Source: Provencibacterium sp. | GTDB taxonomy: Bacteria; Bacillota; Clostridia; Oscillospirales; Ruminococcaceae | NCBI GenBank assembly: GCA_022793895.1 | Contig: JAAWDS010000011.1 | Coordinates: forward strand, 1 to 49,290 | Length of the DNA stretch: 49,290 nt | Direction: 5' to 3' | Part shown: positions 7,379 to 16,201 of the stretch, piece by piece | How positions within the stretch are numbered: the first letter of the stretch is position 1 | Layout: each line of letters starts with the position of its first letter | Position numbers and translations under genes: made by a program | The notes under the pieces: generated by a model | Seen by the model: only the letters and a program-made list of their open reading frames with translations | Databases searched by the model: none | Told to the model about the DNA's origin: nothing

Positions 7379-8378
7379 TCCCCTTTTCCTCCCCCTTCCG
7401 GCTTCCGCGTATGCGCCGGTATAGCCGGCGCATACGCGGGCCGCAAACCAGCCCGGCGATCTTCCAAAGCAGTGCCCCCAGCGTTAAGCCGCGGCAGAGA
7501 TACAGGCGGATGAGCGCAAAGACCGCCCGGCGCTTCCGTCCGTATTTTCGATATAACACATACCGCCGCCATTGCTTCCAAAAGGTTATCCGGCGCAGCT
7601 CCCCCTTGTCCCGAATCCGGCACAGGGCGGCGATTTCATCCAGCATCTGCTCATAGGCGGCATCCCGCCTCTCCTCCCCCTGCTCGGTCAGCCGCCGGTG
7701 GGAGTGGCTCTCCGGACGGATATAGACCACATAAAGCTCTTCCGGTATTGTCGGGCAGAGATAAAAATAGGTAAAGGGCAGCAGCATCTGAAAATTCTGG
7801 CCCACCTCATATTCCGGTATCCGGCGCTGCGGATAGATCTTAAAAAACTTCTCGGTCCGCAGCATATAGCAGCCGCAGCAGACAAAGGTTTTCCACTCCA
7901 AAATCGGGAAAAACAGGCGCTCGTTTTTCAGATCCCCGCGTTTTTCGACCGGATCCGCCGGCCTGCCCTCCTCGTCCACATAGCGGCTCAGGGATCGAAC
8001 GCACTGGTAATGCGGGTTTGCCTGCAAAAACGCAACCCGCCTGCGGATCGAGTCCGGGACTAAAGCATCGTCGCTGTCCGGCCAGATGAGATATTCCCCC
8101 GTCACCCAGGGAAGGCCGCGGTTGATAGCGGCAGAGGCGCTGTGGTGACTGCCGGTAAGGATGCGGTAGCAAAACCCCCGCCGCTGGAATCTCTCCCGGT
8201 AGGTTTCCGCAAGCTCCAACGTCCGGTCGGTCGATCCGTCGTCCGACAGAATCACCTCCACAGAATCCCAGGTTTGCTCTAAGAGGGAGTCCAGAAGGCG
8301 GAATAGGTGTTTTTCCCCGTTATAAACCGGCGTTACCACCGATACTCTGTTTTTGACCAGCGTAGACTCCCGGCCCAT
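7371..8378 (-). CDS. Glycosyltransferase family 2
   Basis: A 335-residue GT-A fold glycosyltransferase, presumably cytoplasmic and adding one sugar to the lipid-linked repeat unit. VSVVTPVYNGEKHL at residues 12-25 and VILSDDGSTDRT bind the nucleotide sugar. The metal-binding D-x-D element is IWPDSDDALVPDS near residue 100. The C-terminal 40 residues are basic and may touch the membrane. The stop lies 8 bp inside the next gene and the start is 3 bp after the ABC transporter gene, so it is well embedded in the operon. Donor and acceptor cannot be read from sequence. Confidence 0.9.
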   Translation of the reverse strand: MGRESTLVKNRVSVVTPVYNGEKHLFRLLDSLLEQTWDSVEVILSDDGSTDRTLELAETYRERFQRRGFCYRILTGSHHSASAAINRGLPWVTGEYLIWPDSDDALVPDSIRRRVAFLQANPHYQCVRSLSRYVDEEGRPADPVEKRGDLKNERLFFPILEWKTFVCCGCYMLRTEKFFKIYPQRRIPEYEVGQNFQMLLPFTYFYLCPTIPEELYVVYIRPESHSHRRLTEQGEERRDAAYEQMLDEIAALCRIRDKGELRRITFWKQWRRYVLYRKYGRKRRAVFALIRLYLCRGLTLGALLWKIAGLVCGPRMRRLYRRIRGSRKGEEKGNE

Positions 8379-8381
8379 CTT

Positions 8382-10097
8382 CTATCTCACCTTTACTAGT
8401 TTTTGGTTTTCAATCCGGTATACATGTTCGCACTCATCGGCCAGACTCAGGTGGTGCGTCACCATGAGCAGCGTTTTGTTGCCCTTCATCTGGCGGATGG
8501 AATCGATCACCGCTTTTTCCGTTTCGATATCCAGCGCGGCGGTGGCCTCGTCCATGATCAGGATTTCAAAATCCTTATAGAGCGCGCGGGCCAGCGCAAT
8601 GCGCTGCCGCTGTCCGCCGGAGACCGTCGTGCCGTTCTGCCCGACAAGGGTATCGATTCCATCGGGCATTTTTTCAACATCCTCCCAAATCTGCGCGCAC
8701 TGTAAGCAGGAAATCACCTTGGCATCCACCGCGGCCGGGGCCTCCTGCCTGCCGTCCCCCTGCGCCATGAAGATGACGTTGTTGCGAATGGTCTCGTTAT
8801 CCAGATAGATGATCTGGGGGATGTAGCTGACAACCCTCCCGATGTCCGCCCGGCAGGCGCCCGCTGCATCCCTTCCCTGCACCAGATCGAAATCATCATA
8901 CCAAATGTGGCCGGACTGCGGACGCAGCAGCCCCAGGATTAGATCCAGGAAGGTGGTTTTCCCGGCTCCGGAAACGCCGATCAGCGCCGTCGAGCAGCCG
9001 GCGGGGATCTCGATGGAAGCGTCCTCCAAAATCTTCTTCCCGCCCGGATAACAAAAGGAGAGGTTCTGCACCCGTATCCCCTTCTCCAGCGTCACCAGCT
9101 TCTCCCGCAGGCGCGCCGCAGTCTCTTCCTCTTTTTTGAGCGCCCCATACCGCTGCATATCCGACCGGAACGCCTCATAATATTTCGTCCCAAATTGGAG
9201 ATTGGTGAGGGCGGCGACGATCCGCTTGGAGCCTGGAATCATCCGGATGAGCAGGGCGATATAGGCGACCGCTTCCGGCAGGATGCCCGCCAGATCCACC
9301 CCTGCCACCAGGACCAGCGCCAGAATGAAAAACAGCCCCGCCTGCATCACGTTTTGCAGCACGATGCCTTGCAGCCCCAGCATGAACGCAAAATCCTTCT
9401 GCACCTGCGCGCAGTCCGCGCTGGCCCGGCGGTATTTGTCCAGCATGTTCTGCTTCCGGGCGTCGATATGTATCTCCTTATAGGATCCATAGGCGGTTGA
9501 AATCAACCCGCCCGCTTTGATCTCAAACCGCCGCCGGTTCTCGCCGTAGCGCGCCATCCCAATGCGGTTGCGCCGGTACAGAAGCAGCATGATCAAAACG
9601 GTCAGCAGGCAGCACAGTGCGCCGACCGCCTGCGCCACATACACAATGATGAGGAAATAGGCCGCCAGGGTCAGGAAATCAACCGCAAGCTCCATCGCGG
9701 CCGGTATCATCCCCGCGCAGACGGCCACATCGCTGCGCGCGTTGTTGACGGCCTGAATGGGCGTTTTCCGGTTATGGCGCTCTAGATCCTCCTTGCAATA
9801 GAGCTCATAAATTTTCACCGACCAGTTGTTGGTAATATCCGCCACCAACGAATGGGAGGCCCGGCTTTTCAGCAGCTCAAACCCGCCGGTAAGCAGCAGG
9901 ACGCCCCCTAAAAAAAGGATCCGGCTGATGAGCTCCGGGGAAACCTCCTCATCAAACGCCTGGTTAAAAATGGGGATGATCATTGAAACGCTGAACAGAT
10001 CCGCCACCGGGCTGAACAGGCACAGAACCGCAAGACGCTTCAGCTTCCTGCGCTCCTGTTCCGCCAGAAAAGAGATCAGATGGATAATTTTTTTCAT
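8382..10097 (-). CDS. ABC transporter, fused permease and ATPase (PglK/MsbA-like flippase)
   Basis: A 571-residue half-transporter with about six transmembrane helices (residues 15-310) and a C-terminal ATPase. Walker A is GVSGAGKTT, the signature is VSGGQRQRIALARA, Walker B is ILIMDEATAALD and the switch histidine lies in LLMVTHHLSLADE. It resembles PglK-type flippases that move lipid-linked oligosaccharides across the membrane. No Wzx-type flippase occurs in this operon, so this gene is the best candidate for export of the repeat unit (inference). A drug or lipid exporter is the alternative. GGGAGG lies 11 bp before ATG 10097. Confidence 0.88.
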   Translation of the reverse strand: MKKIIHLISFLAEQERRKLKRLAVLCLFSPVADLFSVSMIIPIFNQAFDEEVSPELISRILFLGGVLLLTGGFELLKSRASHSLVADITNNWSVKIYELYCKEDLERHNRKTPIQAVNNARSDVAVCAGMIPAAMELAVDFLTLAAYFLIIVYVAQAVGALCCLLTVLIMLLLYRRNRIGMARYGENRRRFEIKAGGLISTAYGSYKEIHIDARKQNMLDKYRRASADCAQVQKDFAFMLGLQGIVLQNVMQAGLFFILALVLVAGVDLAGILPEAVAYIALLIRMIPGSKRIVAALTNLQFGTKYYEAFRSDMQRYGALKKEEETAARLREKLVTLEKGIRVQNLSFCYPGGKKILEDASIEIPAGCSTALIGVSGAGKTTFLDLILGLLRPQSGHIWYDDFDLVQGRDAAGACRADIGRVVSYIPQIIYLDNETIRNNVIFMAQGDGRQEAPAAVDAKVISCLQCAQIWEDVEKMPDGIDTLVGQNGTTVSGGQRQRIALARALYKDFEILIMDEATAALDIETEKAVIDSIRQMKGNKTLLMVTHHLSLADECEHVYRIENQKLVKVR

Positions 10098-10118
10098 AAT
10101 CGTTGCCGCCTCCCTTTT

Positions 10119-11195
10119 TTACCGGCTGAAAAACCGGATCCACACCGAAAACGGCAGCCATCGGTAGAACCACAGATAGAGCGAACGCCTGCGGGAAGGC
10201 TTCACCGGCTCCCGCAGCCTGGGCTGCCGGGCGTTGGCGACCTCCTCCTCCCGGCAGGAGAACCACTCGGTTTTCTCCTGAACCCGGCTCCAAAGCCGCT
10301 TCCCCGCCGGGGTGTGGCAGATAACGGCGGATTGCCCCAACCCGTCGTCCCAGCCCGGCTTCACCTCTTCAATCCCCCAAAAGTCTCCCAACGTGAGGTC
10401 GCTGCTTCTCTGCACCGTGCAGTAGGGGCAGCGAAAACAGGAGGGACGGATGTTCACATTGTAAAAAAACGACCGGCAGAACGGATCCTGATGGAGCGGA
10501 CGGGTATATTCCTGTCCGCCCACCGTCAGCGCGACGGTCTGGCCGTTATCCTTCCCCCGCTTATCCCGGAAGAAGAACGATTGGAATTTCCCATGGCAGC
10601 GCCTTTCCAAAAAGCGCACATAGCGCTCCCAAATCCCCGGAGAGGGGACTCCATAACAAATGAGGTCGGCCAACAGCAGATTGGCATCCCCCCCGAAGCA
10701 GCCGCGCAGGGCGGCGGCCTGGCAGGGCGTGCCGCAGAAAAGGACCGGGCGTCCGGCCCGCAAATGCCCCGGAAGCTCCTCCCAAACGCGCGCAAGCGAG
10801 CTCTGCACATATTTCGTCCGGGCAATCCTCCCAATATCCTCCGGGCGCTCTATCCCGATGTGCCGCACCTGTCCATCCTCTCCCATGGCAGCGCCGAACA
10901 CAACGCCGCCGTCCTCAAGGACCTGGGCGGCCAGAAGAGGGAACATCCCCCCGGAGGATCCCGCCAAGCGCGCGTCCGCCTCCTTCGCCCGTGCGCCCAG
11001 ATAGAGGCGCTCCCCCGCCCCGGTCCCCGCCTTGCCGATAGGGCAGGCCCTTTCACACCGGCCGCAATGGGTGCACCGCGCCGCATTGAGAATGGGATAG
11101 CAAAAGCCCTCCCGGTCTCTCTCCATCGTCACGGCCCCCTCCCCGCAGACGGCCGCGCAGGCTCCGCAGCCCGTACAACGCGCTCTTTCAACCAT
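10119..11195 (-). CDS. FrhB-like coenzyme F420 hydrogenase/dehydrogenase beta-subunit family protein
   Basis: A 358-residue iron-sulfur protein. The N-terminus has two ferredoxin-type clusters, CTGCGACAAVCGEGAV and CTHCGRCERACPIGK. The body then shows GSSGGMFPLLA, FCGTPCQAAALRGC and CFRCPYC, all typical of the FrhB/FdhB family. Members often sit in capsule loci next to polysaccharide pyruvyl transferases, as here (one gene apart). Their reaction in polysaccharide synthesis is not established; a redox change of a sugar or of the pyruvyl group is a guess. The start is ATG 11195, which overlaps the preceding gene by 8 bp. Confidence 0.88.
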   Translation of the reverse strand: MVERARCTGCGACAAVCGEGAVTMERDREGFCYPILNAARCTHCGRCERACPIGKAGTGAGERLYLGARAKEADARLAGSSGGMFPLLAAQVLEDGGVVFGAAMGEDGQVRHIGIERPEDIGRIARTKYVQSSLARVWEELPGHLRAGRPVLFCGTPCQAAALRGCFGGDANLLLADLICYGVPSPGIWERYVRFLERRCHGKFQSFFFRDKRGKDNGQTVALTVGGQEYTRPLHQDPFCRSFFYNVNIRPSCFRCPYCTVQRSSDLTLGDFWGIEEVKPGWDDGLGQSAVICHTPAGKRLWSRVQEKTEWFSCREEEVANARQPRLREPVKPSRRRSLYLWFYRWLPFSVWIRFFSR

Positions 11196-12198
11196 TCTGC
11201 GCGCGCCTCCTTTCTTTTCGCTCCCACCGCCGCCGCAGACAGGCGTGAACAGGCCGGTAGAGCGCATAGCCGTAAAACGCCCCATAAAACTTCGCCCGGT
11301 AGCGCGGGGGAAGCAGCGCGAAGGCGGGCGAACGCTTCTCTGCGGCCGCCGTCTTTTTCAGATACCGGGTCAGCTCCCTATCCCGAAGCGAACGGCTCAG
11401 GCGGTACCATTCCAGAAGCCGGTCCACAAGGAGCCGCTCCTGAAAGCCGGCGTTTGCCAGGCGGCCGGCCGCCCGCTCCTGAGAGCAGAGGTAGCGCTCG
11501 CTTTGGTACATGCTCCGGCACGCCTCGACCGACCGGTTCCAGCTGCTGCCGGCCGGCCGCCTGCGGTAGTAATACCAGTCCCGCTTGAGGAGGACCGCAT
11601 CCGCTCCCCCGGAAATCAGTTGATAAAGAAACTTGGTGTCCTCGCCGTTGCACAGGCTTTCATCAAACTGCGGCGGGCTTCCGGCGCGGCGCACCAGCTT
11701 TCCCCCAATAGGCCCATGCAGGATCCCGGCCGTTGCGCTCCCCTGGTCCGGCCAGTCCATCAGCTCCCGGTTTTGGAGGTAAATATGCGGCTGAACGCCT
11801 TCCTCCGCAGCCTCGCAGGGGAATAAACGGAAGCCCTCCGAGACGGCAGAGCAGCACGCTGTAGCGAGCCCTGCGCCATAGCCCTCCGCCAGACGGAAGA
11901 GGGCTTCCAGCAGGCAGGGATGAATGGCGTCGTCGCTGTCCAGGAAAAACAGGTATTCCCCCCCGGCGGCCTGCATGGCGGCGTTCCGCGCGGCGGACAC
12001 CCCCCGGTGCTCCCGGCATAAGAGGCGGATGCGCCCATCCGCCGCGCACAGCTCCCGGCAGATTTCCCGGCTGCCGTCCTGCGACCCGTCGTCCGCCAGA
12101 AGCAGCTCAAACTGCGGATAGGTCTGCGCCAGCACCGACTGTACGCAGGCCCGAATATAAGGCCTCGTGTTATACACCGGGACGATGACTGAAATCAA
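11188..12198 (-). CDS. Glycosyltransferase family 2
   Basis: A 336-residue GT-A transferase starting at the nucleotide-binding strand, (M)ISVIVPVYNTRPYI, with LLADDGSQDGS and the D-x-D region FFLDSDDAIHPCL. The start is TTG at 12198-12196. It overlaps the TGA of the upstream pyruvyl transferase gene in the sequence TTGA and has GAGGCG 7 bp upstream. Longer readings in this frame run into the upstream gene and are not needed. It is part of the polysaccharide operon; the sugar transferred is unknown. Confidence 0.9.
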   Translation of the reverse strand: MISVIVPVYNTRPYIRACVQSVLAQTYPQFELLLADDGSQDGSREICRELCAADGRIRLLCREHRGVSAARNAAMQAAGGEYLFFLDSDDAIHPCLLEALFRLAEGYGAGLATACCSAVSEGFRLFPCEAAEEGVQPHIYLQNRELMDWPDQGSATAGILHGPIGGKLVRRAGSPPQFDESLCNGEDTKFLYQLISGGADAVLLKRDWYYYRRRPAGSSWNRSVEACRSMYQSERYLCSQERAAGRLANAGFQERLLVDRLLEWYRLSRSLRDRELTRYLKKTAAAEKRSPAFALLPPRYRAKFYGAFYGYALYRPVHACLRRRWERKERRRAQNG

Positions 12199-13325
12199 GA
12201 CGGTTCGCCTCTTTCCCGCAGGTTTTCCTGAATGAACCGCCCGGACCGGGCCCTCTCCGCATCCAGCCGTTCGCGCACCCCCGCCCAATCGACGGCCTCC
12301 CAAAGCTCTCCCGAATCCAGGGGCGGAGGCTCCGTCCTGATGCGCGCCTGTAGGCCGAGCTTTTCCAGCAGATCCTCCAGCCGCGCGTTCAAAAAGCTGT
12401 GCCGGAAGGCGAAAAACGGCTTCTCCAGCAGCACCGAAAAGGCTGTGCCGTGAAAGGAGTTGGTCAATACGCAGGCGGCGTTTTGGAGATAGCCCACAAA
12501 CTCGGCCGGTCCGCCCTGCACCCGAAGCTCGATCCCCTCCGGCAGCTTGCCCCGTAAGGGCATGCTGATCTGAACCGCCTTTATTTGCAGCCGCCGGGCC
12601 AGCTGCTGCGCATAGCGCAGCATCGGCTCGTTATATTCCGCGCTGTAAACCAGAATATATCCCTCTTCCGCCGGGCGGTTCCCAAGCCGTTCCCATTCCT
12701 CCCGCTCCAGCAGCAGAACCGGATCCAGCGCATCCTCCACCTCCCGGCGGAGAAGGCTGGATAGAAACGGAGCTGCGCGCCGCTCGCGCACCGACACCGC
12801 CGCAAAATTCTTTCCTACCGCCTCCGCAAATGTACCGGCCGCCTCCGCCGGGAGCGCGCTTGCTCCAAAGCTGGCCGCATAGGAGACCAGGCGGCAGCTT
12901 TCCTTTCCCGGAAGGTTCCCCAGGTAGGCGCTGTCCAGCCCCACCGTTATGACGGGATTCCACACCTGATCGCTGCCCACAAAGACGCAGCTATACTTTT
13001 CCAGTGAAATCCGCTTTAAGCCCCGCTTCGGCGGCGGTGCCAGCCTCTGACGGCGGAAGCGGCACATCGCCCGTTTCCTTTTCCAGAAATCGCCGCCTAA
13101 GGCCAGGTTCCGTTTCCATCCGGAACGGCTGGGCCAGTACCGGAGCTTTCCCTCCTGCTCGCTGGCCGCCAGCGGGCACCACCAATAACGCCCGGTCAGC
13201 TTAACCGGCGCATAGGGGATAAATTCCACGCTCCGCCCCGCTTTTTCCAGATAACGCTTCAGCGCATAGGCTTGCAGCATGGCCCCGTAGTCATCCGCCC
13301 AATGGAACGTCAGCAGTCCTATCAT
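12195..13325 (-). CDS. Polysaccharide pyruvyl transferase family protein
   Basis: A 376-residue enzyme of the CsaB/WcaK family, which adds ketal-linked pyruvate from phosphoenolpyruvate to a sugar. The N-terminus IGLLTFHWADDYGAMLQAYAL and the motifs FVGSDQVWNP and LTNSFHGTAFSVLL are typical of the capsule-locus branch; the S-F-H-G histidine is conserved in the family. ATG 13325 is preceded by GGAGGG at 8 bp and overlaps the upstream glycosyltransferase by 35 bp. Pyruvylation would make the polymer acidic (family knowledge; not shown here). Confidence 0.9.
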   Translation of the reverse strand: MIGLLTFHWADDYGAMLQAYALKRYLEKAGRSVEFIPYAPVKLTGRYWWCPLAASEQEGKLRYWPSRSGWKRNLALGGDFWKRKRAMCRFRRQRLAPPPKRGLKRISLEKYSCVFVGSDQVWNPVITVGLDSAYLGNLPGKESCRLVSYAASFGASALPAEAAGTFAEAVGKNFAAVSVRERRAAPFLSSLLRREVEDALDPVLLLEREEWERLGNRPAEEGYILVYSAEYNEPMLRYAQQLARRLQIKAVQISMPLRGKLPEGIELRVQGGPAEFVGYLQNAACVLTNSFHGTAFSVLLEKPFFAFRHSFLNARLEDLLEKLGLQARIRTEPPPLDSGELWEAVDWAGVRERLDAERARSGRFIQENLRERGEPS

Positions 13326-14445
13326 CCCGGCTTCCCTCCTTGTTTTCCACAGCCCGCAGAGAACGTTCATTTTTGGGATGGAGCAGCCGCTGCTTCCATC
13401 CCCTGAGCACGCCGTACGCGCTGTACAATCCGCCGCTTTTCCGGCGTCGCCCGGCCTCCTCCTCCAGCAAGAACCCGCAAACGGCCTGTACCCGGCTTCC
13501 ATAGGCGGGTCCGCAGGCCCTGTAAAGAGCGCGGCGGTCCGTTAGGGCCTGGCGGAGGTCCGCCAGAAGCTCTGCAAACCCCTCGCCGCGCTTCAGGGCC
13601 TCCAGCCATTCTCCCGCTTTCTCCCCAGGCAAGCCCTCCCCCTCCAGCAAGGTGGCCAGCGCCGCGCTCCCACACAGGTAAAACCGCCCGAAAGGGACGG
13701 TTTCGGACAGCTCCTTCCTCTGCCGGTTCAAAAGCCGCGCGATCTCCTCCGCCCGCCGCAGCCCGCCGATGGTCCGCATGGCCGAGGAGGGGCGCACCCG
13801 GTAGACGGAAAGCGGTTCCGGAAGCAGGCAAAGGCTCCGGCAGCGAAGCAGGTAGCGGAAGGTAAAATCCATATCCTCGGCGAATATCCCATCGCCAAAC
13901 CGCAGGCCGAAGCGGCTGACAAGGCTTCTGCGGAACGCGCCCAAAAAGACCTCCCATCCGGTGCGGGCCGTTAGAAACCAGCGGCAGAAGAACCGCTCCC
14001 TCTCCCGCTCGGTCCCCAGGCGAAACACCCGTTTCCTCCAGCGGCCGCAGTAATAGGAAGCGCCGTCCTTCCGCACCGTTTTGCCCCACAGGCACAGATC
14101 ATAGGGCCCGGACTCCAGCTCTTCGGCCGAGCGCCGCACCATGTCCGCCGCGGCAAGATCGTCGCCGTCCACAAAATAGATGTAGTCGCCCTTCGCGCGG
14201 GCGAGCCCTGCGTTCCGGGCGGCCCCCACGCCGCCGTTGGCCTGGTGAACCACCTCGATGCGGGGATCCTCCTGCGCATACCGGTCGCAGATAGCTCCGC
14301 AGCGATCCGGGGAGCCGTCGTCCACCAAAAGGATCTGCAAATGGGGGTAGGTCTGCGCCTGGATCGATTCGATACAGGAGGGAAGAAATTCTTCCACCCG
14401 GTAGACTGGCACAATCACCGTAGCCAGCGCGTTCTCCTTCTGCAT
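13291..14445 (-). CDS. Glycosyltransferase family 2
   Basis: A 384-residue GT-A enzyme with TVIVPVYRVEEFLPSCI at residues 9-25, ILLVDDGSPDRCG and YFVDGDDLAAADM as the metal-binding element. The GGVGAARNAGLARAKGDY stretch is typical of capsular GT2 enzymes. The C-terminal 150 residues are Arg-rich and poorly conserved. Its ATG directly follows the stop of the acyltransferase gene with no gap. Substrate unknown. Confidence 0.9.
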   Translation of the reverse strand: MQKENALATVIVPVYRVEEFLPSCIESIQAQTYPHLQILLVDDGSPDRCGAICDRYAQEDPRIEVVHQANGGVGAARNAGLARAKGDYIYFVDGDDLAAADMVRRSAEELESGPYDLCLWGKTVRKDGASYYCGRWRKRVFRLGTERERERFFCRWFLTARTGWEVFLGAFRRSLVSRFGLRFGDGIFAEDMDFTFRYLLRCRSLCLLPEPLSVYRVRPSSAMRTIGGLRRAEEIARLLNRQRKELSETVPFGRFYLCGSAALATLLEGEGLPGEKAGEWLEALKRGEGFAELLADLRQALTDRRALYRACGPAYGSRVQAVCGFLLEEEAGRRRKSGGLYSAYGVLRGWKQRLLHPKNERSLRAVENKEGSRDDRTADVPLGG

Positions 14446-15123
14446 CTACCTCTCCCCCCTTCTTCCATCCTGCCCGCCGGTCTCTGTCCCCTTCAAAAGC
14501 CTCCGGCAAAACTCCTTCGGATTATCCAAAAACGGGTAGTATTCCATACACTGGGCGGGCGTTTTTTCCCACCACCGGCTCTCCTCAATCTGCCGCTGCG
14601 TTTCGCTGTCGAACCGGTAGCGCAGGATCCGCGCCGGCGATCCTGCCACCACCGCATAGGACGGGACGTCCTTGGTGACGATCGAACCCGCTGCGAGCAC
14701 CGCTCCGTTTCCGATCCTCCGGCAGTTTTTGGTAATAGTAACGCCATAGCCTACCCAGACATCGTGTCCGACGGTAAGCCGTTCCCGCGGAATATCCCGC
14801 ACCGGCTGCCCAAACGACGCATTGTAGAAATAGGGGGACATCGAGACCGACTCCATCGGGTGGTTCGCGCCGAAATAGTGGACGTTGTTCGCAAAGGAGC
14901 AGTACCTTCCGATCTCCACCGCCTCCCCGCCCGCGTTAAAGCCGGGTGAAAAGCAGCCTCCATAGGAATACATCCCCACCCGCACCTTATATTTGCGCCA
15001 AGCATAGCAGCGAAGAAGCTGGGATTCCTGCATTCCGCCCTCCCGCTGAACCAGCCATTGCCGGAGCCGGTAGCCTATCCACGGCAGTTCAAACAGCTTA
15101 AAAAGCAGCGCCGCCGCATCCAT
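14446..15123 (-). CDS. Left-handed beta-helix acyltransferase (CatB/MaoX type)
   Basis: A 225-residue hexapeptide-repeat acyltransferase, expected to O- or N-acetylate a sugar of the repeat unit with acetyl-CoA. The order VEIGRYCSFANNVHYFGANHP, VGHDVWVGYGVTITKN, IGNGAVLAAGSIVTKDVP and YAVVAGSPARILRYRF matches the xenobiotic/chloramphenicol acetyltransferase-like group. The catalytic histidine is probably the one in GANHP. Its length is normal. It lies 34 bp downstream of the preceding glycosyltransferase gene. Confidence 0.9.
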   Translation of the reverse strand: MDAAALLFKLFELPWIGYRLRQWLVQREGGMQESQLLRCYAWRKYKVRVGMYSYGGCFSPGFNAGGEAVEIGRYCSFANNVHYFGANHPMESVSMSPYFYNASFGQPVRDIPRERLTVGHDVWVGYGVTITKNCRRIGNGAVLAAGSIVTKDVPSYAVVAGSPARILRYRFDSETQRQIEESRWWEKTPAQCMEYYPFLDNPKEFCRRLLKGTETGGQDGRRGER

Positions 15124-15157
15124 CCTTCTCCCTCCTTCGCCATACTGTTCCTATCCG

Positions 15158-16201
15158 CTACCCATTTTCCGGCAGCCACCGCTGCCGCGCCCGTATCAGC
15201 CCGATGAGAAGCGCCGGGCTCCCCCACTTCATCGCCGCCGTAAAGACCGCCTGCATGCGGGGGAGGCGCTGCCAGGGGTAATGAGCCAGAGCGTCCCGCA
15301 GCAGGGGGTGGCGGGCAATCGCCCGGACGGATTCCCGCAGGCGGCGTCCGCCGGTCCGGCCGAAATAAGCGGCCTCCTGGGCCATATCGAACCGCGCCCG
15401 GCTGATGAGCATCCGCTGGAGATAGGGCGCATATTCCTCCCTCGCAAAATCCGGCGCCAGCAGCGCTTCCACCGCCCGGTATAGGGCGCAGTCCTGCTCA
15501 AACCGGTCGGCCCGCCGCCGCTTGGAAAGCGATTCCCCGTTGTTGCAGTAAAAATAGGCGGTATCCGGGGTGACAACAGCCCTCTGCGCGCGCTTTAAAA
15601 ACTCCAGGTTGAAAATCAAATCCTCCGAAATCAGGCGGCGCTCCGAGACGAACCGCAGGCCCGCCGCTTCCACAAGGCTCCTGCGGTAGAGCCGCGCGCA
15701 GGCGGACATCCCATATTTGGAATCCAGCGGCTCCTCCGGCAGCGCGCCCACCGTATTGAGCCGCAATCCCCGCAGCTCCTCCCCGGCGAACAGCCGCGCC
15801 TGCGCTTCATAGGGGACCGGCCGCTCCCGCCCATCCTTCGAGACCATGGTAAACCCGCTGACGGCGATATCCGCATCCGCCTCCTTTGCGGCGGCATACA
15901 GCCGCCGCAGCAGGCCGGGACCCAAGTAATCGTCCGAGTCGGCGAACAGCACATATTCCCCGGCCGCGGCGGCAAGCCCCCGGTTGCGCGCCGGGCCCAG
16001 CCCGGCGTTTTCCTGGTGAAAAACCCGGACCTCCGGCCGGACGGCATAGCTGTCGCACAGCCGTCCGCTGCCGTCGGCAGAGCCGTCGTCCACCAGGATA
16101 ATCTCCTTATCGGGGAAATCCTGGCTGAACAGCGAAGCGGCACAGCGCTCCAGCGTTTTTTCCACGTTATATACCGGCACCACCACGCTGATTTTCTTCA
16201 T
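15158..16201 (-). CDS. Glycosyltransferase family 2
   Basis: A 347-residue GT-A enzyme beginning MKKISVVVPVYNVEKTLERC, with IILVDDGSADGSG and LFADSDDYLGPGLL. The start ATG 16201 overlaps the stop of the polymerase gene by four bases (ATGA), so translation is probably coupled. A longer open frame to 16426 only mirrors the polymerase gene and is not used. Confidence 0.9.
   Translation of the reverse strand: MKKISVVVPVYNVEKTLERCAASLFSQDFPDKEIILVDDGSADGSGRLCDSYAVRPEVRVFHQENAGLGPARNRGLAAAAGEYVLFADSDDYLGPGLLRRLYAAAKEADADIAVSGFTMVSKDGRERPVPYEAQARLFAGEELRGLRLNTVGALPEEPLDSKYGMSACARLYRRSLVEAAGLRFVSERRLISEDLIFNLEFLKRAQRAVVTPDTAYFYCNNGESLSKRRRADRFEQDCALYRAVEALLAPDFAREEYAPYLQRMLISRARFDMAQEAAYFGRTGGRRLRESVRAIARHPLLRDALAHYPWQRLPRMQAVFTAAMKWGSPALLIGLIRARQRWLPENG

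Noticed and set aside
10080-11588. A 502-codon open frame on the plus strand
   Set aside because: It crosses two well-supported minus-strand genes and encodes Pro/Arg/Ala-rich sequence without motifs.
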